Shown here: positions 8,545 through 17,358 of the stretch, piece by piece
Numbering within the stretch: position 1 is the stretch's first letter
Layout of the letters: each line of letters opens with the position of its first letter
Assembly (NCBI GenBank): GCA_018692315.1
Contig: JABHKC010000047.1
Span: 1-53,748, forward strand
Length of the DNA: 53,748 bases
Source: Bacteroidota bacterium
GTDB taxonomy: Bacteria > Bacteroidota > Bacteroidia > Bacteroidales > JABHKC01
Reading direction: 5' to 3'
Notes under the pieces: model-generated
What the model was told of the DNA's origin: nothing
Database searches by the model: none
Seen by the model: only the letters and a program-made list of their open reading frames with translations
Made by a program: the position numbers and the translations under genes

Positions 8545-11388
8545 CTATTCGAGAATTATTTTTTTAGTTTTAATAGCTTTTTCGCTAATAAGTTTTATGG
8601 TGTAAATCCCTTTTGATAATGTTTTAATATCAATTTTATCCATTATTGCATTTCTATTATTATAGTTTTTAGCAAATACTTTCTGCCCTGTCAAATTCAA
8701 AATTTCAAGCGAGAATTCTACGCCTTTATAATTCTCAATGTAAACATTAAATTCTCCATTATTAGGATTCGGATATATTTGAATTAATCCAAATTCATTA
8801 TCTATTTCGTCTATTCCTGTAAAAATATCAACAGAATCGCTTGCTGCACAACCATATGCGTCAGTTACAGTTACCATATACATTCTCCAATCTGTAGGAA
8901 CGATTGTTTGAGTAATCTCACCAGTACTCCACATATAGCTAAAAAATCCTGCTCCTGCATCAAGAATAAGCGTGTCAAAATCATTAGTTTCTATTGATTC
9001 TGGTAGGTCAACAATTGGAAAACCGGCATTGATAACCGTAGTAATTAAAGTATCATTATATGGATTCACATCAGGTAAAAGGTTTCCAGTACCACCACCA
9101 ACATAATCTATAAATAATTCAAAATTGTAGCCACCAATATCAGATAGATCGAACTTCGGTCCAAAAGTATGGAAAATAGATTCTCCAGGATTTAGATTGT
9201 TTGACAATACTATTACTTCACTTACAACAGGGTCAGATTCAAAACGCAAGAAAATTGGAATTATATCAGCCTGGTTAAAAATTCGCGTACCAACATTTGT
9301 AATTCTTACTAAGACTTCTTCTTCAGAATTTAATTTACAGCTATCTGCTGGAGAAACTAAAGCAAGCAATTCTAAATCTGTTCCTCCTACAAAAATACAA
9401 TCAGAATTTTTACAGGAATTAAAATTGACAACAGTAACACAATATTCTCCATACATTGGAACGCTAAATGCCTGGTCAGTTGAGCCATCTTGCCATAGGT
9501 ATTCAATAAAACCACTACCAGGTGTTAAAACCACTGTATCTGGTAATGCTGTTTCAATGTTTCCATTTGGCAATGTGTCTTGATCTATTCCTAAATTAAT
9601 TTCAGGAAGCGGGAAAATTGTTGTACTTTGTGTTTGATGATTGATGCAATAAATAGCTGTATCAATATATGTATATTCTTGCGTAAAAGTATATGTAATA
9701 TCGTATAAACCCATTTCTGCAGGATAATATACGGAGGTATCAGTTGCACCTGTATATACTCCACCTAAAGGAGTTCCAATAAGTTCAGATGTATCGTCCA
9801 TTGCACAATATTCACTAAGGAGTCCAGTGAAACTAACTTCAGGTAGTGGCTGAACAATAACATAGTTATATGTACTATCAACGCAACCATTTTGATCAAC
9901 AAATTTATAATAAATTGTGTGTCCACCCGGAGGGCTAACTCCTGAAGCTGCAGGCATAAACAAGCTATCGCCTATTCCTGGACCTATAAATTCACCGCCA
10001 ACAGGAAGACCTGTCATACCTGCTGTGTCTCCATCAATACAATATGCTGTTCCCAATCCGGTGAAACTTACAGTTGGTAATTCATAAGCATCTACACTTT
10101 GCGTTCCACTTGTGTCAATACAGCCATGTTCATCTTCATATACATAATATCCTGAATAATTACCTGCAATCAGGGGACTAAAGCAATTTGTTATAGGATC
10201 GAAATGAGGTGGATTAAGGTTTACAAAATATCCACCCTGAGGAAATGTTGCGAGGCAAACTTCTTCGTAGCGACACATTTCAGTTGGTAAACCAGAAAAG
10301 TCTGCATATGGAAGTGAGTAAATTGTAGTTGTATCGCAAAATGAGCCAACACAGCCAGTATTATCCTGATAATTATAACAAATAATATGTGTGCCAACTG
10401 GCGCACCTAAAGGCGGTCCTATTACAAAGACTGAAGTATCAACATATGGTAATACATATTGACTATTAAAGTTGCCAAGATATGTTGGAACTCCATTTAT
10501 GTATGCTTGCAACTGAACTGCAGGCTGATTAACATAAAAGCAATATGTAGAATCTAATCCGGTAAAATAAATATCGGGAGGAGTATTGTTTTCAACAAAG
10601 AATGCAAGAGTATCATTACTTACATCAATATCTTCGTTTATATAAACGGAAACCATGCAATGGTAGGTTGAATCTAACATTGACATATCTGCCAGTTGCG
10701 AAAATGTATATAATACACTATCTTCGGAAGCCAGATTAATTAAATGGGCTTCGTTTATCCATGTTAATCCTCCGTCAATTGAATATGAAACCCCAATGCT
10801 ATCAGCATCTCCTCCATAATTTGTAATATAGAATGAAAATGTTTCGTTCGTAAGCCCGCAACCGGAGTGTGGCGAAACTATTGAAGTAGCACTTGAAATC
10901 CCCACATCAAATGAACTTTGACAGGCTAACGAAGCTAATCCACTAATCCCATTGGATGAAAAAATACCTTGATTTGGGAATCCCAAAGTTTGGTATGTAG
11001 CTGCTGCAATACACTCTGAACTATCAGCTTTAAACCATATTTTCCATTTAAATTCCTCATTGGTAGCAAATCCATCATCACCTACGTCTTCACCCCACAT
11101 AGTGAATGTATTTGTGCTTTCTTGCCAATTTAGTCCAGCACCATCAGGACCGCTACTTGCAATTTGCAATTGTTGTCCTGAATTTACGAAAAATGCGCCT
11201 ATCCAATTTCCAGTATCAATTGGTATCCCATCCATAGTAACACTTGTTGTTGACATAATCAAAACATTATGACTTGCTCCAGTTGGTCCTGGTGTAGTTC
11301 CCCAGGGAGACTGTGAATATACTGAAAGATTTAATCCAAGTAGGATTGAAAATAAAATTAAACTTTTTAAAAATAACTTTCTTTTCAT
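8545..11388 (-). CDS. T9SS-exported multi-domain surface protein with VSFTGL and Ig-like repeats
   Basis: 947 residues. Signal peptide MKRKLFLKSLILFSILLGLN, then a domain related to the 'VFDD' module (WIGAFFVNSG ... FKWKIW), then a CARDB/Ig-like stretch. Next come about four copies of a 70-80-residue module that begins with [VA]-x-F-[TS]-G-L and a YC motif (FTGLDSTYC, FTGLGTAYC, FTGLLSEYC). Two Ig-like modules with YLWQDGSTDQ and YMWSTGEITQ motifs flank another CARDB-like segment. The C-terminus (IYPNPNNGEF ... SKGIYTIKLI ... KTKKIILE) is a T9SS type A sorting domain. No enzyme motif is seen, so it is likely an adhesin or stalk. The same module types recur in the genes at 28346-43519 and 52849 onward. 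It has its own promoter at 11430-11458. Confidence 0.9.
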   Translation of the reverse strand: MKRKLFLKSLILFSILLGLNLSVYSQSPWGTTPGPTGASHNVLIMSTTSVTMDGIPIDTGNWIGAFFVNSGQQLQIASSGPDGAGLNWQESTNTFTMWGEDVGDDGFATNEEFKWKIWFKADSSECIAAATYQTLGFPNQGIFSSNGISGLASLACQSSFDVGISSATSIVSPHSGCGLTNETFSFYITNYGGDADSIGVSYSIDGGLTWINEAHLINLASEDSVLYTFSQLADMSMLDSTYHCMVSVYINEDIDVSNDTLAFFVENNTPPDIYFTGLDSTYCFYVNQPAVQLQAYINGVPTYLGNFNSQYVLPYVDTSVFVIGPPLGAPVGTHIICYNYQDNTGCVGSFCDTTTIYSLPYADFSGLPTEMCRYEEVCLATFPQGGYFVNLNPPHFDPITNCFSPLIAGNYSGYYVYEDEHGCIDTSGTQSVDAYELPTVSFTGLGTAYCIDGDTAGMTGLPVGGEFIGPGIGDSLFMPAASGVSPPGGHTIYYKFVDQNGCVDSTYNYVIVQPLPEVSFTGLLSEYCAMDDTSELIGTPLGGVYTGATDTSVYYPAEMGLYDITYTFTQEYTYIDTAIYCINHQTQSTTIFPLPEINLGIDQDTLPNGNIETALPDTVVLTPGSGFIEYLWQDGSTDQAFSVPMYGEYCVTVVNFNSCKNSDCIFVGGTDLELLALVSPADSCKLNSEEEVLVRITNVGTRIFNQADIIPIFLRFESDPVVSEVIVLSNNLNPGESIFHTFGPKFDLSDIGGYNFELFIDYVGGGTGNLLPDVNPYNDTLITTVINAGFPIVDLPESIETNDFDTLILDAGAGFFSYMWSTGEITQTIVPTDWRMYMVTVTDAYGCAASDSVDIFTGIDEIDNEFGLIQIYPNPNNGEFNVYIENYKGVEFSLEILNLTGQKVFAKNYNNRNAIMDKIDIKTLSKGIYTIKLISEKAIKTKKIILE

Positions 11389-11429
11389 AATGGTTCTATT
11401 TTAACATTAGTTCAATAAATTTAAAAATG

Positions 11430-11458
11430 CAAATATATCAATATATCTAAAAATCAAA
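11430..11458 (-). promoter_or_regulatory. Bacteroidota-type promoter of the 8545-11388 gene
   Basis: Read on the minus strand, TTTG (11458-11455) is followed after 17 bases by TATATTTG (11437-11430). This fits the -33 / -7 pattern of the phylum, leaving a leader of about 35 bases before the start codon at 11388. Confidence 0.6.
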
Positions 11459-11539
11459 ACTTATAATATAGATATAGTTTTGACAATTTGTTGCACGAAA
11501 AAGTTGTATAATTTTTATAAAAGCTGGAAAATAAATGAA

Positions 11540-12385
11540 TTATTGCTTAGCCAAACTTGCTAAGTCGCTTTTTAACAAGCTATTAGTTTTTTTGCTATTG
11601 ATTTTATGATAATCGAAATAATAGAGTTTAGAATCATCAGCACCAACAATCACTTTGAAACATCTTGCCTTTTTGTTTTTTTTGCCTGGCCCTATTTTAT
11701 GTAGAAAAATAATGTTTTCAGTAGCTTCATCTATGGCTTGTTCTAATTCTTCGCGGCTCACAAATTTTACATTGTGTTCATAATATTTATGAATTTTCGA
11801 TACAGAGTTTAAATCTGTACTTATTTCATCTTTAATAAGGTAAAGTGTTTTGCTGGAAATTTCCGGTGCGTTTTTTTTATAATGATTAATGATATTCCTG
11901 GAATTTAGATCAGGATTTTGTGCGGTCATTTTTACATGAGATTGAATAAATCTGACTATTGCAGATAATTTATAAACATATTCTTCTTCGTCAATATCTT
12001 TATATGACAATGGAACAGAGCATAAATCAGGCATTTTTGTTAAGGTTCTTTCACCTCCAAGCACCAAATTCAAATAGTTGTAAACTGCTCCGGTTTTGTC
12101 TTTTTCGAACATAACTTCTGAAGTTATCAAAAATGAATATTCTGAATCTTTCATTTTTTTTGCGAAATCGCTCTGAGAAATAAATTCATAATCTGTAATT
12201 GTCCAATGTTTTTCTACTACTTCTTTAATTTTGAAATTATACTCGCACAACGGATTGTTCTCCAAAACTACCAATGTTTTTGTTGTAAAGAATTTCTGAA
12301 TCTGATCGCTTGTAGCTACAATACTTTGCGAATAAATCTGAATTCCTGAAATAAAAAATAATAGAATTAAGAATACTTTTTTCAT
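11540..12385 (-). CDS. Exported protein of unknown function
   Basis: 281 residues with a cleavable signal peptide (MKKVFLILLFFISGIQIYSQ). I do not recognise the family with certainty. The protein is rich in charged residues, has no membrane segment after the signal and no T9SS tail, so it should stay in the periplasm or at the outer membrane. Visible features include an N-terminal alpha/beta-looking half (TLVVLENNPLCEYN; ITDYEFISQSDFAKKM) and a C-terminal KVIVGADDSKLYYFDYHKI segment. It begins 35 bases after the stop of the upstream phospholipase D-like gene on the same strand, so the two are probably co-transcribed. A functional link is possible but not shown. Confidence 0.75.
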   Translation of the reverse strand: MKKVFLILLFFISGIQIYSQSIVATSDQIQKFFTTKTLVVLENNPLCEYNFKIKEVVEKHWTITDYEFISQSDFAKKMKDSEYSFLITSEVMFEKDKTGAVYNYLNLVLGGERTLTKMPDLCSVPLSYKDIDEEEYVYKLSAIVRFIQSHVKMTAQNPDLNSRNIINHYKKNAPEISSKTLYLIKDEISTDLNSVSKIHKYYEHNVKFVSREELEQAIDEATENIIFLHKIGPGKKNKKARCFKVIVGADDSKLYYFDYHKINSKKTNSLLKSDLASLAKQ

Positions 12386-12420
12386 AAAAAACGAAGTCTC
12401 ATTAATATTTATCTATCTGC

Positions 12421-14604
12421 TTAATTAACTATAACCTTAGTAGAATAATTGCCATTTTCAGACAAAAAGTTTAACAAAAGCATTCCTTTATTTTTATTTA
12501 TATTGAGGTTGAAACTATTATTTCCTTTATATATTCTATAATTGAAATTTTCAATATTTTTGCCATAAGTATCATAAATAGACAATTTTATGGCTTGGTT
12601 TTTAGTGCTTTTTACGTTCAACTTGAATTCTCCATTATTAGGATTTGGAAAAATAGAAACTGAAAAATACAATTTTTCTTCAATCGGTGCATATAGTGAA
12701 AGTTGTTCGTCGAAACGTTTGGTAAATTCCTGATGAAACTGATTTGCAAGTGATTCATCGAAAATTACGAGAGTGTTTTCATCGTTTTTAGATTCGGCTG
12801 AAGCCGACCAATTGTGCGAACCGGTGAGAAGTACCGGATTTTGCGAATCGAAATCGAAAATTGCATATTTGTGATGTAGGGTAGGACCATCGGGCCACTG
12901 GGTGCCATTTTCATTTTGGTAGTCGATAATATTAAGTCCATTTGAAATAAGATAATCGAACTCACTACCTGTCGATTCTACATAGTCAATAATTCCTCGA
13001 ATATTCACACCTCTGTCATAAGCATTTTTCATTGCAGTTCCCAGACTGTTTTCAGTGAAAACGAGCATAGCAAGTTCAATTTCATTTTCAGTATTGTCAA
13101 TGAGGTTTTTGATAACTTCATTTGTGTTATCGGAAGGAGAAAAATATAGCTCTACCGGAATATTATCAATTATAAATTTGTGTGGAGTATTATCAGATTT
13201 CAAACTTCCAAATTTTGATATTGTGGTGTCTGGAGCTAAAGTTTCGGAGCCCCACATTTCGTTAAATTCGAGCTTGTAGGCTTTTGCAAGCGATTGATCC
13301 TGAATACATATCATATTGTTAAAGTCCCATCCAAGATTTGCATAAGTATGATTAGTTGAGCCGGTAATCAGCCAAGAGCTATCAACACTTTCTACATCGA
13401 TGATAATAAACTTATCGTGCATGATTGCATTTTCGTTTCCTCTCAAAATATTGATTGCAGTATTTAAACTATCCAATATTTCGTTTACCGGCTCATCGTC
13501 AGTAATATACCTGATATTTACTCCTCTATTATGGGCATCATTTATTGCTGAAATAATTTCAGGTGATTCAACATCATACATTGTGATATCGAGTGTATTT
13601 TGAGCTTTTTCAATATATGAAATTATTGTATCAGTAATTGAATTATCCGCAAAAACAGCATTAGTTCCGGTCGAAACCGAAGTGTCAACCGAATGATTAA
13701 AATATACTTTAATTTCGCCAGATGAATTTGAAATTGTTGCATAAACATTTGATGTACAGGGTGTAGTGTCAGAACCTGCCACAGAATATGCTTTCAAATA
13801 TATAATGTCTGCTGCTTGCAAATTATTAATAATTAGCTCGTGTTGTTCAAGCATATTTGTGTCAATTATTTCGCCCAACTCAAGCATTGGAGTGTAACCA
13901 TAAATAATTTCGCTTGTGGCAGCAATATTTGTTTCCCAACTAATACTAAAACTATTTGTTTGAATATTGTTTTGTGCCGGAGAAACTGTGAAATATAAAG
14001 GTGCGTCAATATTTACATCATCAGAATTTCTTGGTTCAATTTTATAAAAATCGTAACTAAAATGCAGTGGTCCTGTTACAGAATAAGCAGTTCCTGCAAT
14101 TGGCGAAAAAGCATAGCCCAAATCGTCAATTACACATGGTCCGCTACCATCGTCAAGCTCCCATTCGCCAAAGCCCAAATCCGGATTTGTACAATTGGCA
14201 TTTCCAACTTTTATAAGTACTCCCTCGAATGATTCGTCTAAACTTCCTGTTGGAAGCAAAATTGGTTCAGGAAGCTGATTTCCTGAAGACAATAAGCTAT
14301 AGCTTGAAATATTTTTAATTTCGGTGAGTTCGTAATATTCAGAAACCTCACCTGTTATTGCAATACTATCGCCATTGGCTGGAAAGTTCGTGTTGTCGTA
14401 AACATAAATTCCTGTCCAGGCACTATCACCGTCTTGAATAAAATATCCCGAACTAAATGTTGCTGTAACAATTCCTGAGGATGACACAATTTGTCCATCG
14501 AAAGGCGAGCTTGTGTTCTGTCCCTGAATTTCGTAAATCGTCTGGCTTGAAAGATTTGTAGCCAATAATAGAATTGCGGTAACTAAAAAACCTAAGTATT
14601 TCAT
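12421..14604 (-). CDS. T9SS-exported phospholipase D-family protein (two HKD motifs)
   Basis: 727 residues. Signal peptide (residues 1-20), then an OB-fold-like domain at about 24-195 (FDGQIVSSSGIVTA ... GYFIQDGD ... GIYVYDN), of the type fused to bacterial surface nucleases. A fibronectin III-like segment follows at 200-290, then two PLD half-domains. Both catalytic HxKxxxxD motifs are intact: H396/K398/D403 (HDKFIIID ... GSTNHT) and H577/K579/D584 (HHKYAIFD ... GSHNWS). By family knowledge they form one active site acting on phosphodiesters. Substrate could be phospholipid or nucleic acid; the OB-like domain and cardiolipin-synthase/Nuc-like GS-x-N spacing leave both open. The last ~80 residues (FPNPNNGEFKLNV ...) are a T9SS type A tail, so the enzyme acts outside the cell or on its surface. 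Confidence 0.88.
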   Translation of the reverse strand: MKYLGFLVTAILLLATNLSSQTIYEIQGQNTSSPFDGQIVSSSGIVTATFSSGYFIQDGDSAWTGIYVYDNTNFPANGDSIAITGEVSEYYELTEIKNISSYSLLSSGNQLPEPILLPTGSLDESFEGVLIKVGNANCTNPDLGFGEWELDDGSGPCVIDDLGYAFSPIAGTAYSVTGPLHFSYDFYKIEPRNSDDVNIDAPLYFTVSPAQNNIQTNSFSISWETNIAATSEIIYGYTPMLELGEIIDTNMLEQHELIINNLQAADIIYLKAYSVAGSDTTPCTSNVYATISNSSGEIKVYFNHSVDTSVSTGTNAVFADNSITDTIISYIEKAQNTLDITMYDVESPEIISAINDAHNRGVNIRYITDDEPVNEILDSLNTAINILRGNENAIMHDKFIIIDVESVDSSWLITGSTNHTYANLGWDFNNMICIQDQSLAKAYKLEFNEMWGSETLAPDTTISKFGSLKSDNTPHKFIIDNIPVELYFSPSDNTNEVIKNLIDNTENEIELAMLVFTENSLGTAMKNAYDRGVNIRGIIDYVESTGSEFDYLISNGLNIIDYQNENGTQWPDGPTLHHKYAIFDFDSQNPVLLTGSHNWSASAESKNDENTLVIFDESLANQFHQEFTKRFDEQLSLYAPIEEKLYFSVSIFPNPNNGEFKLNVKSTKNQAIKLSIYDTYGKNIENFNYRIYKGNNSFNLNINKNKGMLLLNFLSENGNYSTKVIVN

Positions 14605-14669
14605 AATAAAACAGCTTTAAAATTTATATTAAACTTTTTTGTAAAAATAAATTAAAATTTAAAAACTTC

Positions 14670-14694
14670 GGCCAAATCTTTTTTTGAGGTGCTG
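14670..14694 (+). repeat. Outer inverted repeat, left arm
   Basis: A 25-base sequence, GGCCAAATC followed by seven T and GAGGTGCTG. Its reverse complement occurs at 15257-15281 with a single mismatch. The arm lies 66 bases upstream of the start codon of the minus-strand phospholipase D-like gene. Confidence 0.85.
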
Positions 14695-14752
14695 GAAATT
14701 AACTTTCATCCTATAATTATGAAATATCAAGTTCAGTTTATTGTCCTATCAT

Positions 14753-14790
14753 TTACTTTTGTCTTGACACAAAAGTAACAAAAAGTCAAG
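14753..14790 (+). repeat. Short hairpin and dispersed-type repeat, copy 1
   Basis: TTACTTTTGT (14753-14762) and ACAAAAGTAA (14769-14778) form a perfect 10-base stem with a six-base loop. The following AACAAAAAGTCAAG completes a unit that reappears inverted at about 14879-14911, with a few mismatches and gaps. Confidence 0.7.
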
Positions 14791-14878
14791 AAAAAATGAT
14801 GCTACAACCCACATTCCAGCGCCCGCCCGCCATTTTTTCTGGCCAACGCCTATAATCTTTATCAAAATTATCTGTAGC

Positions 14879-14911
14879 CTTGATTTTTGTTTCTTTTTAT
14901 CAAGAAAAATA
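14879..14911 (-). repeat. Dispersed-type repeat, inverted copy 2
   Basis: Read on the minus strand it gives TTTTTCTTGATAAAAAG, then AAACAAAAATCAAGG. It aligns with copy 1 at 14757-14790. Between the copies lies an unusual GC-rich block, GCGCCCGCCCGCC at 14819-14831, in otherwise AT-rich DNA. Confidence 0.6.
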
Positions 14912-14997
14912 AAATTAATCTAAATTGTTAATATTCAGTACGCAATAACATGTAAAAATGCAAATAGAACTTTTAGCCTTTTACAAATTCAATTTAC

Positions 14998-15128
14998 CTT
15001 TAGGGAACATCTAAAAATGCAAATTTCTTCGTTGTTTCAAAATTTTAAAATCCTCATTTACAATGGTAAACTGCGGTTTTAAAATCTCTTACGTCTTGAA
15101 ATTTGCTATTTTTAGAAGTCCCCTTTAG
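14998..15128. repeat. Long imperfect inverted repeat (hairpin of about 60-base arms)
   Basis: The left arm (TAGGGAACATCTAAAAATGC, then AAATTTC..., then ATTTTAAAATCC and TTTAC) pairs imperfectly with the right arm (GTAAACTGCGGTTTTAAAATC ... GAAATTTGCTATTTTTAGA and AGTCCCCTTTA). The best-paired part is at the base of the hairpin. A further degenerate copy of the TGTAAAAATGCAAAT motif lies at 14950-14965. Confidence 0.6.
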
Positions 15129-15256
15129 ATGGCAAAAAAGGTTATTTTCATGAAACTTTCGAAGGAGTTTGTTTCCTAAGGTTTTCGAAGAACAGCCTAT
15201 GATAATGCAATTTAGCATTTTAGATTAAAGATAGCTATCACCAAAACATTTCTCAT

Positions 15257-15281
15257 CAGCACCTCAAAAAAAGATTTAGCC
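15257..15281 (-). repeat. Outer inverted repeat, right arm
   Basis: CAGCACCTC followed by seven A and GATTTAGCC is the inverted partner of 14670-14694. It lies 79 bases upstream of the TonB receptor start, in the same orientation relative to that gene as the left arm has relative to its own gene. Confidence 0.85.
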
Positions 15282-15359
15282 AAAACTTCATTCATGAATT
15301 TGAAAATGAGTAATTTCGTGGACTTTATTTTGAAAAGACTATAACTAATATTATTTTTT

Positions 15360-17312
15360 TTGAGCAAGTATAATATCAAATATATAAGCATATTACACAT
15401 ATCATCTTTGATTGTTGCTTTAAGTGTTTTTGCTGTAAATCGCAGCTATTCGCAGAATTTTTCTGACACTGTAAATTTGAAAGAAATTATAGTTTTTGAA
15501 AAAAAATTGAACGACCAAACAGGTTTAAAAACCATAAAAATAGACAGTTCAGTTTTGGCAAACTCAGCTGGCAGTTCTCTCGACGAAATTCTGATGAAAC
15601 ATTCTTCAATAAGTATTAAAAACTATGGAAATGGTGCTGTTTCAACTAGCTCGTTTCGCGGTTCGGGAGCCTCCCATACAAAAGTTTTGTGGAATGGAGT
15701 GAAAATAAATTCGCCTATGTTAGGTCAGCTCGATTTTTCGCTATTACCGGCATTTTTCATCGATGAAATTTTAATTTATCATGGAGGCGTTGCACTTGGA
15801 AACAATTCGGGAGCACTGGCCGGATCAATCAATATGAAAAGTGTTGCAGACTGGAAAAACAAACTTAGTGTCGATTTTGCTCAAATATTTGGAAGTTTCA
15901 ATACTAAAAAGTCAATAGGCAGCTTTTCGCTTGGAGGCAAAAAATTTCAATCAAAAACAAAAATTTTAATATCAAATTCTACCAATAATTTCAAGTATCA
16001 AAACCTTCCATTTATCGGAAATGAAGAAATAATTCAACGCCAAAATTCGAGTTTCTCGCAAAGATCAGTAGTTCAGGAATTTTATATAAAACCAAATTCT
16101 AAAACCCTTGTTTCATCAGCTTTTTGGGTGCAAAAAGCCTATAGGGAAATTCCTCCAAAAGAGAACGAATCGCAAAAAGAGGATATTCTAAGGTCGTATG
16201 TCGAATATAAACGTTTTTTTGAGAAATCGAATATATGTTACAGAGTATCATATATTTACGATTACATGAATTTTATAGATGAAAATTTATCTATTGATTC
16301 AAAAAATTCGTCTGAAAACTTTTCAAATTTCATTGAATATGAATTAAATTTATTGAATTATCTGAAAATTCATGCAGGATTAAGCAATAGCTTTTATAAA
16401 ACAGCTTCAACAAATTATGATAGGAATTTTGAACAGCAGATTTATTCAGTTTTTACGGGGTTAGATTATGAACTAAATGAAAAGCAAAATCTAAGTTTAC
16501 TTGTTAAACATGAAATTGTTGATAGGGCAGCAATTCCACTTATTTTTTCGTTTGGTTACGAATATAAAATTCTGAACAACAAAGATTTACTCTTAAAATC
16601 GAATTTTTCCAGAAATTATCATTCACCTACGCTTAACGATTTGTATTGGTCGGAGTTTGGCAATCCTAATTTGGAAAACGAAGAAGGATATTCCGGTGAA
16701 ATTGGCTTACAGTTTATAGATAAAAAAAACAAGAAACTTAGTTTTGAAATGGAATTCACAAGCTATGCATCGCTTATTGATAATTGGATTATTTGGATTC
16801 CTCAAAACAACGGGTTGTGGAAACCGGAAAACTTAAAACAAGTTTACAGGCATGGCTTTGAGGCTACAATCGGCACTTTTTTTAAATTCAAAAAATTTAA
16901 TATTCACATAAATAATTTTTATCTTTTTTGTAAATCAACAAACAGAAAAAGTATAGTAGCGAACGATAATTCTTTAGGAAAACAGTTAATTTATGTCCCT
17001 GTCCATAGTTTTAATTCAAATTTGGAAATAAAATATAAAAGTAGTTTTCTGAAATATTCTTTCAATCTAGAAGGAAAACGATATGCTCAGACCGATAATT
17101 CTGATAATATTGAATATTTCGACTATTTGCCAACATATGCACTAAGCAAAATTTCTTGTGGCTATGAACTAAGACGTAAGAATTCAATTTTTTCTGCACA
17201 ACTGGATATCAATAATTTGTGTAACAAAAGTTATCAAATGGTTTTGAACTATCCTATGCCTTTGCGAAATTTTTCAATTCTAATTAGATATAGGATGAAA
17301 AAATATAACTAA
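15360..17312 (+). CDS. TonB-dependent outer-membrane receptor (BtuB-like)
   Basis: 650 residues from a TTG start. It has a signal peptide (residues 1-32, ending NRSYSQ), a TonB-box-like segment (NLKEIIVFEKK), a plug domain (about 45-160; SSLDEILMKHSSISIKNYG, RGSGASHTKVLWNG, IYHGGVALGNNSGALAGSIN) and a 22-strand-type barrel to an aromatic C-terminus. By family it imports a ligand across the outer membrane with TonB energy; the plug resembles the BtuB/vitamin B12 and siderophore group, but the ligand is not determined. The only ATG in frame is inside the plug (about residue 60), so TTG at 15360 is chosen to retain the signal peptide; an in-frame stop lies at 15342-15344. The ABC permease and ATPase follow within 46 and 84 bases, suggesting one operon. 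Confidence 0.85.
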   Translation: MSKYNIKYISILHISSLIVALSVFAVNRSYSQNFSDTVNLKEIIVFEKKLNDQTGLKTIKIDSSVLANSAGSSLDEILMKHSSISIKNYGNGAVSTSSFRGSGASHTKVLWNGVKINSPMLGQLDFSLLPAFFIDEILIYHGGVALGNNSGALAGSINMKSVADWKNKLSVDFAQIFGSFNTKKSIGSFSLGGKKFQSKTKILISNSTNNFKYQNLPFIGNEEIIQRQNSSFSQRSVVQEFYIKPNSKTLVSSAFWVQKAYREIPPKENESQKEDILRSYVEYKRFFEKSNICYRVSYIYDYMNFIDENLSIDSKNSSENFSNFIEYELNLLNYLKIHAGLSNSFYKTASTNYDRNFEQQIYSVFTGLDYELNEKQNLSLLVKHEIVDRAAIPLIFSFGYEYKILNNKDLLLKSNFSRNYHSPTLNDLYWSEFGNPNLENEEGYSGEIGLQFIDKKNKKLSFEMEFTSYASLIDNWIIWIPQNNGLWKPENLKQVYRHGFEATIGTFFKFKKFNIHINNFYLFCKSTNRKSIVANDNSLGKQLIYVPVHSFNSNLEIKYKSSFLKYSFNLEGKRYAQTDNSDNIEYFDYLPTYALSKISCGYELRRKNSIFSAQLDINNLCNKSYQMVLNYPMPLRNFSILIRYRMKKYN

Positions 17313-17358
17313 TTTCGCTTCCTTAATTGTATAAAATTAAAGACTTAAAAAATAAAAT

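Larger units (their letters stand above)
14605..15359. repeat. Gene-free region composed of nested inverted repeats
   Basis: About 750 bases between divergent genes with no credible coding frame. It contains an outer 25-base inverted repeat pair (14670-14694 and 15257-15281), an inner pair related to a TCTTGACACAAAAG-type element (14753-14790 and, inverted, about 14879-14911) around a GC-rich block, and a large imperfect hairpin (about 14998-15128). Similar CTTGAC...AAAAGTAACAAAAAGTCAAG sequences are, from general experience, dispersed between genes in Bacteroidota. I see no transposase, so any mobility would depend on enzymes supplied elsewhere (MITE-like). Confidence 0.6.

Noticed and set aside
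14605..15359. Complete insertion sequence
   Set aside because: Terminal-repeat-like arms are present, but there is no transposase frame inside and no clear target duplication at the ends.
15212..15400. Minus-strand reading frame overlapping the TonB receptor start
   Set aside because: Low-complexity sequence running through the repeat arm and antisense to the signal peptide; no support.
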